NCBI RefSeq assembly: GCF_000348685.1
Contig: NZ_ANLA01000005.1
Location: 1-64,000 of the forward strand
Direction: 5' to 3'
Source of the DNA: Xanthomarina gelatinilytica
GTDB taxonomy: Bacteria > Bacteroidota > Bacteroidia > Flavobacteriales > Flavobacteriaceae
DNA: 64,000 nucleotides
Shown: positions 52,556-61,909 of the stretch, piece by piece
Position numbering within the stretch: the first letter of the stretch is position 1
How the letters are laid out: every line of letters starts with the position of its first letter
The notes under the pieces: generated by a model
Databases searched by the model: none
What the model was told of the DNA's origin: nothing
What the model saw: only the letters and a program-made list of their open reading frames with translations
Made by a program: the position numbers and the translations under genes

Positions 52556-53653
52556 ATGAGTGAAATTACAGGCTCATTAAGTACTTTAGCGCTCCAAAAA
52601 TTCAAACAGGATTTTTGGGGCGTTTTTAGCTTTTGGTTTATTGTTTTGGTAGGTTTTGTTTCTGTGTTTGCCTATGTTTTAGCTCCAGACAATTCGCAGC
52701 ATGCCAACCAGATGCATTTGTCCATACATTCCAAAAAACCTGGCTTTAAGGTGCAGATGCTCAGCATCCCTTCCAGTATCGCTCAAGACCAATCTGTTAT
52801 TGATAGGCTGTTTTTTGGTAAAAAAAATCCAGCCTCCGAAATACCAATATCGGCATATCGAATAACAGGCAACAAATTGTTATATACAGAATATGCTTCC
52901 GATGGTCTTGAAGGAGCCGAAAAAGAATTGGATTTAAACAATTACCAAAACTTTAACAAAGCCACATTTATTAAAGAGCAAACTTTTATTTTTGGTACAG
53001 ACAAATATGGACGCGATTTGTTAAGTCGTATTCTTGTTGGGGCAAGAATTTCTTTCTTTATAGGTTTTGTAGCAGTCTTTATTTCATTGGTTATAGGTAT
53101 TTTTATGGGAAGTGTGGCAGGCTATTTTGGTGGGAAAATAGATGCTTTCATCATGTGGATTATTAATGTAACCTGGTCCATACCAACCTTACTTTTGGTT
53201 ATTGCCATTACCTTAGCTTTAGGCAAAGGCTTTTGGCAAGTGTTTATTGCCGTAGGTTTAACCATGTGGGTTGAAGTAGCCCGAGTGGTACGTGGGCAAA
53301 TTATAAGTGTAAAAGAAATGCAGTACGTAACTGCCGCCAGAGCTTTGGGATTTAACGATTTTAGGATAATAACCAAACATATTTTGCCAAATATCATGGC
53401 TCCTGTGATTGTTATTTCAGCCGCAAATTTTGCGGCTGCCATTTTAATTGAAAGTGGCTTGAGTTTTTTGGGCATTGGCGCACAACCACCCATGGCTAGT
53501 TGGGGAGCCATGATTAAAGACCATTACAATTATATTATTTTAGGAAAGCCTTATTTGGCGTTAATTCCAGGTTTTTGCATCATGAGTTTGGTTATGGCTT
53601 TCATGCTTATAGGCAATGCTTTAAGAGATGCTTTAGATGTAAAAAGCGCCTAA
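52556..53653 (+). CDS. Dpp/Opp-type ABC transporter permease
   Basis: 365 aa. OppC-type N-terminal segment with one helix, a periplasmic insertion (about 45-145), then the binding-protein-dependent permease domain with the DppC-style motif FGTDKYGRDLLSRILVGARIS and the EAA loop region VTAARALGFNDFRIITKHILPN. No ATPase, partner permease or binding protein lies nearby, so the rest of the transporter is encoded elsewhere. Co-transcribed with prc. Confidence 0.92.
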   Translation: MSEITGSLSTLALQKFKQDFWGVFSFWFIVLVGFVSVFAYVLAPDNSQHANQMHLSIHSKKPGFKVQMLSIPSSIAQDQSVIDRLFFGKKNPASEIPISAYRITGNKLLYTEYASDGLEGAEKELDLNNYQNFNKATFIKEQTFIFGTDKYGRDLLSRILVGARISFFIGFVAVFISLVIGIFMGSVAGYFGGKIDAFIMWIINVTWSIPTLLLVIAITLALGKGFWQVFIAVGLTMWVEVARVVRGQIISVKEMQYVTAARALGFNDFRIITKHILPNIMAPVIVISAANFAAAILIESGLSFLGIGAQPPMASWGAMIKDHYNYIILGKPYLALIPGFCIMSLVMAFMLIGNALRDALDVKSA

Positions 53654-53705
53654 GTTTTTTGCTAAAGCTATGATAAAGTTTCCCGTTTTGCAGCAGCCAA
53701 TCGGT

Positions 53706-54311
53706 TTAGTCTAATCGCATGTTTTTATTAAGTGAGTGTATGTATTCCAAAACGGCTTCTTTGCCAATGTCCTTTGAGGATGAAGTAATAAAATAGTTAG
53801 GCATTTCTTCCCAAGCTTCCAGCATGATGGCTTTATAATCGGCTACGTGCTTTTCAATGGCTTTGGGTTTAAGCTTATCGGCTTTGGTAAAAATAATGGA
53901 AAAAGGAATACCATTTTCTCCCAGCCACTGCATAAATTCCAAATCTATGGGTTGGGGTTTGTGCCTAATATCCACCAATACAAAGGCAGAAACCAACTGC
54001 TCTCTCAAGCTAAAATATTGGGTTATGAATTTTTGGAAAGTTTTTTTTGCACTTTTGGAAACCTTGGCATAACCATAACCAGGCAGGTCTACCAAATACC
54101 AATTTTTATTGATAATAAAATGATTGATAAGCTGTGTTTTTCCTGGTCTTCCAGAAGTTTTTGCCAAACTTTTCCTATTGGTTAGCATGTTTATAAGAGA
54201 CGATTTTCCCACGTTGCTTCTGCCAATAAATGCATATTCCGGAATGGTGTTTTTTGGGCATTTAGAAACATCGGAATTGCTCATTACAAATTCAGCCGAT
54301 TTTATTTCCAT
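53706..54311 (-). CDS. engB: Ribosome-biogenesis GTPase EngB (YsxC/YihA)
   Basis: 201 aa. GTPase motifs: G1 GRSNVGKSSLIN, G3 DLPGYGYA, G4 TKAD, with SGRPGKTQLINHF as the switch I region. Assists large-subunit assembly. 38 bp after the alpha/beta hydrolase gene on the same strand, so probably an operon. Confidence 0.96.
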   Translation of the reverse strand: MEIKSAEFVMSNSDVSKCPKNTIPEYAFIGRSNVGKSSLINMLTNRKSLAKTSGRPGKTQLINHFIINKNWYLVDLPGYGYAKVSKSAKKTFQKFITQYFSLREQLVSAFVLVDIRHKPQPIDLEFMQWLGENGIPFSIIFTKADKLKPKAIEKHVADYKAIMLEAWEEMPNYFITSSSKDIGKEAVLEYIHSLNKNMRLD

Positions 54312-54349
54312 AGATCATTTCCCTAAAAAGGAATGTGTTTTTAAAGGGT

Positions 54350-55114
54350 TTAAAACCCTTTTTTGGTTAACCAGTTATTTAAAATCTCATTAAACTCATC
54401 TGGATGTTCCATCATGGCAGCATGGCCACATTTGTCTATCCAAAACAGTTCGGAGTCTGGTAAGAGTTCATTAAATTCTTCAGCAACTTCAGGAGGTGTC
54501 ACTGTGTCGTTTTTCCCCCAAATAATACAAGTTGGAGTGGTCATGTTGGGCAAATCTTTTGCCATGTTGTGTCTAATGGCACTCTTGGCAATGGCCAATG
54601 TTTTAATAAGTTTGTTTCTGTCGTTTACAGTTTCATAAACTTCATCAACTATTTCTTTGGTGGCAATTTCAGGATCGTAAAATACGTCTTGTGCCTTTTT
54701 CTTTATCACCTCGTAATCACTACGTTTGGTATAACCTCCACCCATGGCACTTTCATATAGTCCAGAACTGCCAGTAATAACCAAGGCTTTTACTTTTTTA
54801 GGATATAATTTTGTATGATATAAACCTATGTGTCCACCTAAAGAGTTTCCTAACAAAATGACTTCGTCAAATCCTTTAAACTCAATAAAATCGTGTAAAT
54901 ATTTAGCAAAACTCTTAACGTTGGTTTTTAATAAGGACATCGTATAGATTGGTAATTCAGGAATTACAACTTTATAACCCTTGGTGCTAAAGTATTTTGT
55001 AACCGACTCGAAATTACTCAATCCACCCATTAATCCGTGGAGCACAATTATGGGTGTTCCTTCGCCAACTTCAATATATCTGTAATCTTTTTCTTTTTTT
55101 AGTCGATGCGCCAT
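54350..55114 (-). CDS. Alpha/beta-fold hydrolase
   Basis: 254 aa. Catalytic triad pattern: Ser in LLGNSLGGHIGLYH, Asp in CIIWGKNDTVTPPEVA, His in DKCGHAAMMEHPDEF; oxyanion region LHGLMGGLSNFES. No signal peptide, so cytoplasmic. Substrate unknown; ester or carbon-carbon hydrolases of this size share the pattern. Conserved next to engB and upstream of mraZ in flavobacteria. Confidence 0.88.
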   Translation of the reverse strand: MAHRLKKEKDYRYIEVGEGTPIIVLHGLMGGLSNFESVTKYFSTKGYKVVIPELPIYTMSLLKTNVKSFAKYLHDFIEFKGFDEVILLGNSLGGHIGLYHTKLYPKKVKALVITGSSGLYESAMGGGYTKRSDYEVIKKKAQDVFYDPEIATKEIVDEVYETVNDRNKLIKTLAIAKSAIRHNMAKDLPNMTTPTCIIWGKNDTVTPPEVAEEFNELLPDSELFWIDKCGHAAMMEHPDEFNEILNNWLTKKGF

Positions 55115-55332
55115 TAATTCGTTAATCTTAACATTGAAACAAATATAGTTAAATCATTCATATTATTTTCATAATAATTACATCTCCTTAGTGCGCCTTG
55201 TTAAAGAGATATTAACAAGATGTCTTTAAAAATACATCCATTTTGTAACCTTCTGAAAAAGAGCTTTTAACATTTGTGAAGCTTCTGAAATAACGAAATA
55301 AACATGCTGTTAATCGAAAATTTATCAACAAA

Positions 55333-55376
55333 GTGGTAAAATGTGGTAAAATGTGGTATATTTTTCGATATATTTG
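55333..55376 (+). promoter_or_regulatory. mraZ promoter with three MraZ operator repeats
   Basis: GTGGTA occurs at 55333, 55343 and 55353, an exact 10-bp period (each within TGTGGTAAAA-like units), followed by the -7 element TATATTTG at 55369-55376. MraZ proteins bind arrays of short G-rich direct repeats with about 10-bp period in front of their own gene. The repeats cover the -33 position, so MraZ should block RNA polymerase. The expected start of transcription leaves a leader of about 25-30 nt. Confidence 0.75.
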
Positions 55377-55408
55377 AAACTTAAACACAAAATCGAGAAC
55401 GAACCCCT

Positions 55409-55879
55409 TTGAACTCATTAATAGGAACATACGAATGTAAAGTAGATGCAAAAGGCAGACTGATGCTTCCTGCTGCGCTTAAAAAGCAGTTGTCTCCTGT
55501 ATTGCAAAATGGGTTTGTTTTAAAGCGAGCAGTTTTTCAACCTTGTTTGGAATTGTACCCCATGGAAGAGTGGGAGGCTTTAATGCAGCGAATTAATAAG
55601 CTTAACCGGTTCAAGAAAAAGAACAACGATTTTATTAGGCGTTTTACGGCTGGTGTTAAAGTCGTGGAAATTGATGCTACGGGGCGTTTGTTGATACCAA
55701 AGGATTTGGTTGTTTTTGCTGATATCTCCAAAGAGATTGTGCTTTCGGCTGCTGTGAACATTGTGGAAATTTGGGATAAAGATAAGTATGAACAGGCCAT
55801 AGACGATGCTACTGTAGATTTTGCAGATCTGGCTGAGGAAGTTATGGGACAAGATGATGAAGCGCATGGACTATCATAA
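55409..55879 (+). CDS. mraZ: Transcriptional regulator MraZ
   Basis: 156 aa, starting with TTG (55409), because LIGTYECKVDAKGRLMLPAALKK is the conserved N-terminus and no ATG is in frame. Two SpoVT/AbrB-like halves: the first as above, the second DATGRLLIPKDLVVFADISKEIVL. Binds the repeats upstream and regulates the division cluster. The end overlaps rsmH. Confidence 0.95.
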   Translation: MNSLIGTYECKVDAKGRLMLPAALKKQLSPVLQNGFVLKRAVFQPCLELYPMEEWEALMQRINKLNRFKKKNNDFIRRFTAGVKVVEIDATGRLLIPKDLVVFADISKEIVLSAAVNIVEIWDKDKYEQAIDDATVDFADLAEEVMGQDDEAHGLS

Positions 55880-56762
55880 TCCAGTATTATTGAAAGAAAC
55901 CGTAGATGGTTTAAATATCCAGGAAGATGGTGTTTATGTGGATGTGACTTTTGGAGGAGGAGGACACAGTAAGGAGATCTTGAAACGATTAGGAACTAAA
56001 GGGAAATTATTTGCTTTTGATCAGGATGCTGATGCGCTTGAAAATACAATTCACGATGACAGGTTTACCTTGATCCATGAAAATTTCCGGTACATCAAAC
56101 GGTTTTTAAGGTTTTATGGTGTGAAAGAAGTGGATGGTATTTTGGCAGATTTTGGTGTTTCATCTCATCAATTTGATGTGGCAGAAAGAGGGTTTTCTAC
56201 CAGGTTTGAAGCCGATTTGGATATGCGTATGAATCAAAGCAGCAGTCTTTCGGCTTATCATGTAGTCAATGAATATGATGAAGAACAGCTTAAAAACGTG
56301 TTGTTGCAATATGGTGAATTGAGAGCAGCGCCAGCCATGGCAAGTTTAATTGTGGCCAGTAGAGCTGTTGAACCTATTAAAACAAGTGAACAATTAAAAA
56401 GGGTGTTAAAGAAATTTTTGCCACCTAAACACGAAAATAAAGTGTTGGCTCAAATATATCAAGCCATTCGGATAGAGGTCAACCAAGAAATTGAAGCTTT
56501 GAAAGAGCTTTTGTTGCAAACACCGGATTTGCTGAAACCAGGAGGTAGGTTGAGTGTCATTTCCTATCACTCTTTGGAAGATAGATTGGTAAAACGCTTT
56601 ATAAGAAATGGCTTGTTTGAAGGAGAGCCAGAAAGAGATGTGTTTGGGCATTTTGAAGTGCCTTTAAAAAAAGTTGGAGGATTAATAGTTCCAAGTAAAG
56701 AAGAAATTAAAATAAACAATAGAGCTAGAAGTGCAAAACTAAGAGTGGCTGAAAAGTTATAG
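55857..56762 (+). CDS. rsmH: 16S rRNA (cytosine1402-N4)-methyltransferase RsmH
   Basis: I start at ATG 55857 (MKRMDYHNPVLLKETVDGL), giving 301 aa; ATG 55866 is also possible, and the longer frame from 55821 lies within mraZ. SAM-binding motif YVDVTFGGGGHSKEIL, GILADFGVSSHQFD, and the C-terminal SYHSLEDRLVKRFI. Methylates C1402 in the ribosomal P site. Overlaps the mraZ end by 23 bp and abuts ftsL. Confidence 0.95.
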   Translation: MKRMDYHNPVLLKETVDGLNIQEDGVYVDVTFGGGGHSKEILKRLGTKGKLFAFDQDADALENTIHDDRFTLIHENFRYIKRFLRFYGVKEVDGILADFGVSSHQFDVAERGFSTRFEADLDMRMNQSSSLSAYHVVNEYDEEQLKNVLLQYGELRAAPAMASLIVASRAVEPIKTSEQLKRVLKKFLPPKHENKVLAQIYQAIRIEVNQEIEALKELLLQTPDLLKPGGRLSVISYHSLEDRLVKRFIRNGLFEGEPERDVFGHFEVPLKKVGGLIVPSKEEIKINNRARSAKLRVAEKL

Positions 56763-57080
56763 ATGAGAAAAAGTGTGTCAAATATTTTAAAAGGAACCTT
56801 TTTGGTTAATGACGATGCGTTTAAAAACTGGAGAATGATCCTTTTTATTTCGTCACTAGCATTCGTTATGATAGCCAGCTCACATAGTGCAGATAAAAAA
56901 GTCCATAAAATAGCCAGATTGAATAATGAAGCAAAAGAATTGCGATCGGCATTTGTGGATGGCAGAAAAAAACTCATGGAACTCAAAAAAGAGTCGGTTG
57001 TAGAATTAAAGATGAAAGAAAAAGGCTTGTCCATTTCAGAGATTCCACCAACCAAAATTAAAGTTAAATCCCAAAATTAG
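56763..57080 (+). CDS. ftsL: FtsL-like division protein
   Basis: 105 aa, bitopic: cytoplasmic start, one membrane helix (MILFISSLAFVMIASS), then a periplasmic coiled coil (KVHKIARLNNEAKELRSAF ... KLMELKKESVVELKMKEKGL). Position between rsmH and the division PBP and this layout fit FtsL. Part of the divisome that activates FtsW/FtsI. Confidence 0.9.
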   Translation: MRKSVSNILKGTFLVNDDAFKNWRMILFISSLAFVMIASSHSADKKVHKIARLNNEAKELRSAFVDGRKKLMELKKESVVELKMKEKGLSISEIPPTKIKVKSQN

Positions 57081-57086
57081 TTCGAC

Positions 57087-59093
57087 TTGGCAGTAAAAGA
57101 GAAGAACATATTAAACCGATTGTATTTTATAGCAGGATGTATGTTCATCTTCGCTCTGGCAGTTGTGTTTAAACTTTTGAGCATTCAATTTATTCAAGGG
57201 GACAAATACCGGGAGTTGGCAGAAGAACGCACCATTAAAAACGTGGTGATTCCTGCCAATAGAGGCAATGTGTATTCGGTTAATGGGAATTTACTGGCTA
57301 CTTCTGTCCCTAAATACGATATTAGGATAGATGCTGTGACTTCAAAAGCAAAAGTATTTGAAGAAAATTTAAAACCATTGGCGGACTCCTTGTCCAAATT
57401 TTCAGGAAAGCCATCATCCTATTACCAAAAAGAAATTAGGAAAGCTAGAGCAAACAGAAACAGATACTACTTATTGGCGAGGGATATTGGATATTCCGAT
57501 TACATACGAATAAGAAATTTCCCATTATTGAATTTGGGAGCTTATAAAGGAGGTTTGATTGTTGAGCAAACAACCAAAAGAGAGCATCCTATGGGTGGCG
57601 TTGCCGAAAGGACCATAGGTTACGAGCGTTTTGATGAAAATGGCAATGTAACCAGGCCAGGTATTGATGGTGCTTATGGTGTAAAGTATTTACGTGGAAC
57701 CGATGGTTTAAGGTTGAAACAAAAAATTGGCAATGGACAATGGAAACCTATTGCGGATTATAATCAAGTAGAACCAAAAGATGGGTATGACTTGTATACA
57801 ACCATTAGTGTTAACATTCAGGATATTGCGCATAATGCGCTATTGCAGCAATTGGAGCACTACGAAGCAGAACATGGTTGTGTGGTTGTTATGGAAGTGG
57901 CAACAGGTGAAATACGTGCTATTTCAAATTTGGGAAGAACCAAAAACGGTTCGTATTACGAGAAATTAAATTATGCAGTGGGTGAATCGCATGAGCCAGG
58001 CTCCACATTTAAGGTCATGGCTTTAATGGCAGCTATGGAAGATAAGCTTGTGGACACATCTACAGTTGTAGATACCAAACAAGGTGTGAAAACTTTTTAC
58101 GGAAGGAAAATTAGAGATTCCAAACATGGAGGTTATGGAAAAATTTCTGCAGCAAGAGCTTTGGAAGTGTCATCAAATATAGGATTGGCAACCATTATAG
58201 ATGAAGCCTATTCCAAAAACCCTGAAAAATTTCTCAACCGTTTAAAAAGTTGGAATTTAGATAAGCCTCTAGGCTTGCCAATTTTAGGAGAAGGAAAGCC
58301 TGTGATTTACGAACCTGGACATTCAAAATGGAGCAAAAATGCTCTGCCTTCCATGTCTTATGGATACAATTTAAAGTTAACACCTTTGCAAACACTCACA
58401 TTTTATAATGCCATTGCCAATAATGGTGTGATGGTAAAACCTACCTTTATTAAAGAGGTTAGGGAGCTGAACAAACAAATAGAGACCTTTGATAAAACAG
58501 TTATCAACAATAAAATTTGTTCTGATAAAACCATAAAGGAAATGCAGGAGATGCTCAAGAACGTTGTGGTTCGTGGTACAGGAAAATCTTTATACACGCC
58601 ATACTTTTCTATGGCGGGTAAAACTGGAACGGCTCAAACAGAGTATTGGATGGACGATTGGGATGACAATAAAAGATATGTGTCTTCTTTTGCTGGATAT
58701 TTTCCAGCTGAAAACCCAAAATATTCCTGTATAGTTATTATACATAAACCTAGTATAGAAAAAGGCTATTATGGAGCAGATGTATCTGGGCCGGTTTTTA
58801 AACGTATTGCTCAAAAAATATTTACAGATACTCCTATTATTGATGAAGTTGAAACATTGGAAGTTAAGCATGTTGCTGTAGAAAAGGAGTTTGATAGTTA
58901 TTACAAAACGGCACAAACCTATAAAACCATTATGCCGAATGTGGTTGGTTTACCATTAATGGATGCTTTGGCTCTCTTAGAGAATATGGGACTTAAAGTT
59001 AAATTTCAAGGTGTTGGCATCGTAAAATCCCAATCTTTGGATAAAGGATTGAAAATCAAGAAAAACCAAACAGTAGTAATAGAAGCCTCATGA
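57087..59093 (+). CDS. ftsI: Division penicillin-binding protein FtsI with PASTA domain
   Basis: 668 aa, starts with TTG at 57087. Membrane anchor (YFIAGCMFIFALAVVFKLL), dimerisation domain about 50-225 with NRGNVYSVNGNLLA, transpeptidase about 260-595: nucleophile Ser306 (HEPGSTFK), SSN 362-364, KTGT 512-515. C-terminal PASTA domain about 614-668 (MPNVVGLPLMDALALLENMG). Class B PBP for septal cross-linking. PASTA-bearing FtsI is usual in Bacteroidota. Overlaps murE by 4 bp. Confidence 0.95.
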   Translation: MAVKEKNILNRLYFIAGCMFIFALAVVFKLLSIQFIQGDKYRELAEERTIKNVVIPANRGNVYSVNGNLLATSVPKYDIRIDAVTSKAKVFEENLKPLADSLSKFSGKPSSYYQKEIRKARANRNRYYLLARDIGYSDYIRIRNFPLLNLGAYKGGLIVEQTTKREHPMGGVAERTIGYERFDENGNVTRPGIDGAYGVKYLRGTDGLRLKQKIGNGQWKPIADYNQVEPKDGYDLYTTISVNIQDIAHNALLQQLEHYEAEHGCVVVMEVATGEIRAISNLGRTKNGSYYEKLNYAVGESHEPGSTFKVMALMAAMEDKLVDTSTVVDTKQGVKTFYGRKIRDSKHGGYGKISAARALEVSSNIGLATIIDEAYSKNPEKFLNRLKSWNLDKPLGLPILGEGKPVIYEPGHSKWSKNALPSMSYGYNLKLTPLQTLTFYNAIANNGVMVKPTFIKEVRELNKQIETFDKTVINNKICSDKTIKEMQEMLKNVVVRGTGKSLYTPYFSMAGKTGTAQTEYWMDDWDDNKRYVSSFAGYFPAENPKYSCIVIIHKPSIEKGYYGADVSGPVFKRIAQKIFTDTPIIDEVETLEVKHVAVEKEFDSYYKTAQTYKTIMPNVVGLPLMDALALLENMGLKVKFQGVGIVKSQSLDKGLKIKKNQTVVIEAS

Positions 59094-60553
59094 TGATTTT
59101 AAAAGACATATTGTATAAAGTTACCCTCAACGCTGTTGTAGGGAGTACAAACCTGTCTGTTAAACACATGGATTTTGATTCCAGAAACATTTCAGAACAC
59201 GATGTGTTTGTTGCAATTAAAGGCACTGTTTCCAATGGTCATGAGTTTATAGATATTGCTATAGAGCAAGGAGCCATTGCCATTGTTTGTGAAACCTTGC
59301 CAGAGAATATCAAGCAAGGGATTACGTATGTTCAGGTGGAAAGCTCATCAAAAGCTTTAGCCATTATGGCCTCAAATTTTTATCAAAATCCTTCTGAAAA
59401 CTTAAAGCTTGTTGGTGTAACAGGAACCAATGGTAAAACAACTATAGCTTCATTGTTATATCAGCTGTTTAAAAAGGCCGGTTTTAAAGTGGGTTTACTC
59501 TCAACTGTAAGAATTATGGTTGATAACAAAGCATACAAAGCAACCCATACCACACCAGATTCCTTGACCATAAATAAATATTTAAAAGAGATGAATGATA
59601 AGGGTGTGGCTTATTGTTTTATGGAAGTGAGTTCTCATGGTATTCACCAACACAGAACCGAAGGCTTACATTTTCAAGGAGGTATTTTCACCAATTTGTC
59701 TCATGATCACTTGGATTATCACGATACGTTTGCTGAGTATAGAGATGTTAAAAAAACTTTTTTTGACCAATTGCCGGCAACAGCTTTTGCTTTGGTAAAT
59801 GTGGATGACAAGAATGGCTTGATCATGCTTCAAAATACCAAAGCAAAGAAATATACTTACGCCTTAAAAGGCTATGCCGATTACAGGGCTCAAATTTTAG
59901 AGAACCAATTAAATGGTTTGTTGCTAAAAATAAATGAGAGTGAAGTTTGGACCAGACTTATTGGAAATTTCAATGCCTATAATGTGTTGGCCATTTATGC
60001 TACTGCCGAATTATTAGGTTTGGAGAAAGTGGAAACTCTAAGAATGATCAGTGAATTGGAGAGTGTGGCTGGGAGGTTTCAATATCTAATTTCAGATAAC
60101 AAAATAACGGCCATAGTAGATTATGCCCACACACCTGATGCCTTAAAAAATGTTTTGGAAACCATAAACAGTATCCGAACCAAAAACGAAGAATTGATTA
60201 CCGTTTTTGGGTGTGGAGGCAACAGGGACAAAACCAAACGTCCTAAAATGGGACATATTGCTTCGGCATTGAGCAGCAAAGTGATTGTAACCAGCGATAA
60301 TCCAAGAAACGAAGCCCCGGAAAGCATCATGGAAGATATTGAAAAAGGGATAGAACCACAAAACTTCAAGAAAGTCCTGTCCATAGCCGATAGGAAACAG
60401 GCCATTAAAACAGCTTGTCAGATGGCAAATCCCAACGACATTATCTTAATTGCAGGAAAGGGTCATGAAACCTATCAGGAAATTAAAGGGGAAAGATTTG
60501 ATTTTGACGATTTTAAAATAGTAAAGGAATTTTTAAAACAACTGGAAAAATAA
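59090..60553 (+). CDS. murE: UDP-MurNAc-tripeptide ligase MurE (meso-DAP type)
   Basis: 487 aa. ATP loop GVTGTNGKTTIASLL, the MurE STP/THTTPDSL region, SSHGIHQHRTEGLHF, and the C-terminal GCGGNRDKTKRPKMG. TSDNPRNEAP carries the DNPR motif that selects meso-diaminopimelate, so the wall should be DAP-type. Starts with ATGA overlap on ftsI. Confidence 0.96.
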   Translation: MMILKDILYKVTLNAVVGSTNLSVKHMDFDSRNISEHDVFVAIKGTVSNGHEFIDIAIEQGAIAIVCETLPENIKQGITYVQVESSSKALAIMASNFYQNPSENLKLVGVTGTNGKTTIASLLYQLFKKAGFKVGLLSTVRIMVDNKAYKATHTTPDSLTINKYLKEMNDKGVAYCFMEVSSHGIHQHRTEGLHFQGGIFTNLSHDHLDYHDTFAEYRDVKKTFFDQLPATAFALVNVDDKNGLIMLQNTKAKKYTYALKGYADYRAQILENQLNGLLLKINESEVWTRLIGNFNAYNVLAIYATAELLGLEKVETLRMISELESVAGRFQYLISDNKITAIVDYAHTPDALKNVLETINSIRTKNEELITVFGCGGNRDKTKRPKMGHIASALSSKVIVTSDNPRNEAPESIMEDIEKGIEPQNFKKVLSIADRKQAIKTACQMANPNDIILIAGKGHETYQEIKGERFDFDDFKIVKEFLKQLEK

Positions 60554-60556
60554 CCA

Positions 60557-60597
60557 AGGGTCACCTAGAGCACCTGTAGTCGAGCAGGTTGGCAAAA
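60557..60597. repeat. Short REP-like palindrome before mraY
   Basis: ACCTG (TAGTCGAG) CAGGT forms a small hairpin inside a sequence of the form TCACCTAGAGC...GTAGTCGAG, similar to a common flavobacterial intergenic palindrome. Sits in the 68-bp gap between murE and mraY. Family membership is uncertain. Confidence 0.35.
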
Positions 60598-60621
60598 GGG
60601 CTTAAAAAATGAAATAAATAT

Positions 60622-61863
60622 ATGCTGTATTACCTATTCGAATATTTAGAAACACAGTTTCAGATTCCTGGAGCATCTCTCTTTGGTTTTATAACTTTTA
60701 GAGCTGCTTTTGCTGTTATTCTATCATTGCTTATTTCTACCATATTCGGAAAGCGTATTATTAAGTATTTACAAAAGCAACAGGTAGGGGAAACCATAAG
60801 GGATCTTGGGTTGGAAGGACAGGTAGAGAAAGCTGGAACACCAACCATGGGAGGTGTCATTATTATCCTTGCAACGCTTATTCCGGTTTTGTTGTTGGCT
60901 AAATTGGAGAATATTTATGTGATTCTTTTAATAGTTACAACGCTCTGGATGGGAACCATTGGGTTTATAGATGATTATATCAAGAAATTTAAAAAAGATA
61001 AAGAAGGGTTAAAAGGAAGGTTTAAGGTTTTGGGACAGGTAGGACTTGGTATTATTGTAGGGGCAACACTCTATTTTCACCCAGAAGTTACCATAAAAGA
61101 AAAACTGCCTATAGCGCAGCAACAGGAAATTCTGGCTGAAAACGCAAAGGTGGAGTCGTCCAAGTTGTTTCAAAATGAAGAGCGATCAACCAAAACAACC
61201 ATTCCCTTTGTAAAGTCCAATGAGTTTGATTACGCCGAAATAATTTATTGGATAAATCCAGCGTGGGCCAAATATGCTTGGATTATTTTTATTCCCATTG
61301 TTATTTTCATTATCACAGCCGTTTCCAATGGTGCCAATTTAACTGATGGTATCGATGGTTTGGCAGCAGGCACTTCGGCTATTATAGTTTTAACCTTGGG
61401 TATTTTTGCTTGGGTTTCGGGAAATATTATTTTTTCAGATTACCTAAATATCATGTACATCCCAAGAGTAGAGGAAATCACCATTTACATAGCAGCTTTT
61501 GTAGGTGCATTGGTTGGATTTTTATGGTACAATGCTTATCCAGCCCAAGTATTTATGGGAGATACAGGAAGCTTAACCATAGGAGGGATCATTGCTGTTA
61601 TTGCCATAGCTGTTAGGAAAGAATGGCTTATTCCAGTGTTATGTGGCATTTTCTTGGCAGAGAATTTATCTGTGGTTTTGCAGGTAAGCTGGTTTAAATA
61701 CACAAAGAAAAAATATGGTGAAGGCAGGCGTATTTTCAAGATGTCACCTTTACACCATCATTATCAAAAATCAGGATATCACGAAAGTAAAATAGTTACC
61801 AGGTTTTGGATTGTTGGAATCTTGTTGGCAATTATTTCAATTGTGACTTTAAAAATCAGATAA
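60622..61863 (+). CDS. mraY: Phospho-MurNAc-pentapeptide transferase MraY
   Basis: 413 aa, about ten membrane segments. Motifs: [61 protein letters not shown] and [12 protein letters not shown]. Makes lipid I. About 50 residues longer than E. coli MraY because of an insert near 170-205 ([20 protein letters not shown]), normal for the phylum. Confidence 0.96.
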   Translation: MLYYLFEYLETQFQIPGASLFGFITFRAAFAVILSLLISTIFGKRIIKYLQKQQVGETIRDLGLEGQVEKAGTPTMGGVIIILATLIPVLLLAKLENIYVILLIVTTLWMGTIGFIDDYIKKFKKDKEGLKGRFKVLGQVGLGIIVGATLYFHPEVTIKEKLPIAQQQEILAENAKVESSKLFQNEERSTKTTIPFVKSNEFDYAEIIYWINPAWAKYAWIIFIPIVIFIITAVSNGANLTDGIDGLAAGTSAIIVLTLGIFAWVSGNIIFSDYLNIMYIPRVEEITIYIAAFVGALVGFLWYNAYPAQVFMGDTGSLTIGGIIAVIAIAVRKEWLIPVLCGIFLAENLSVVLQVSWFKYTKKKYGEGRRIFKMSPLHHHYQKSGYHESKIVTRFWIVGILLAIISIVTLKIR

Positions 61864-61909
61864 ATTTTGTCTTGCTTAAACAGTTGAAGCATTTCAAAAA
61901 AAACATAGA

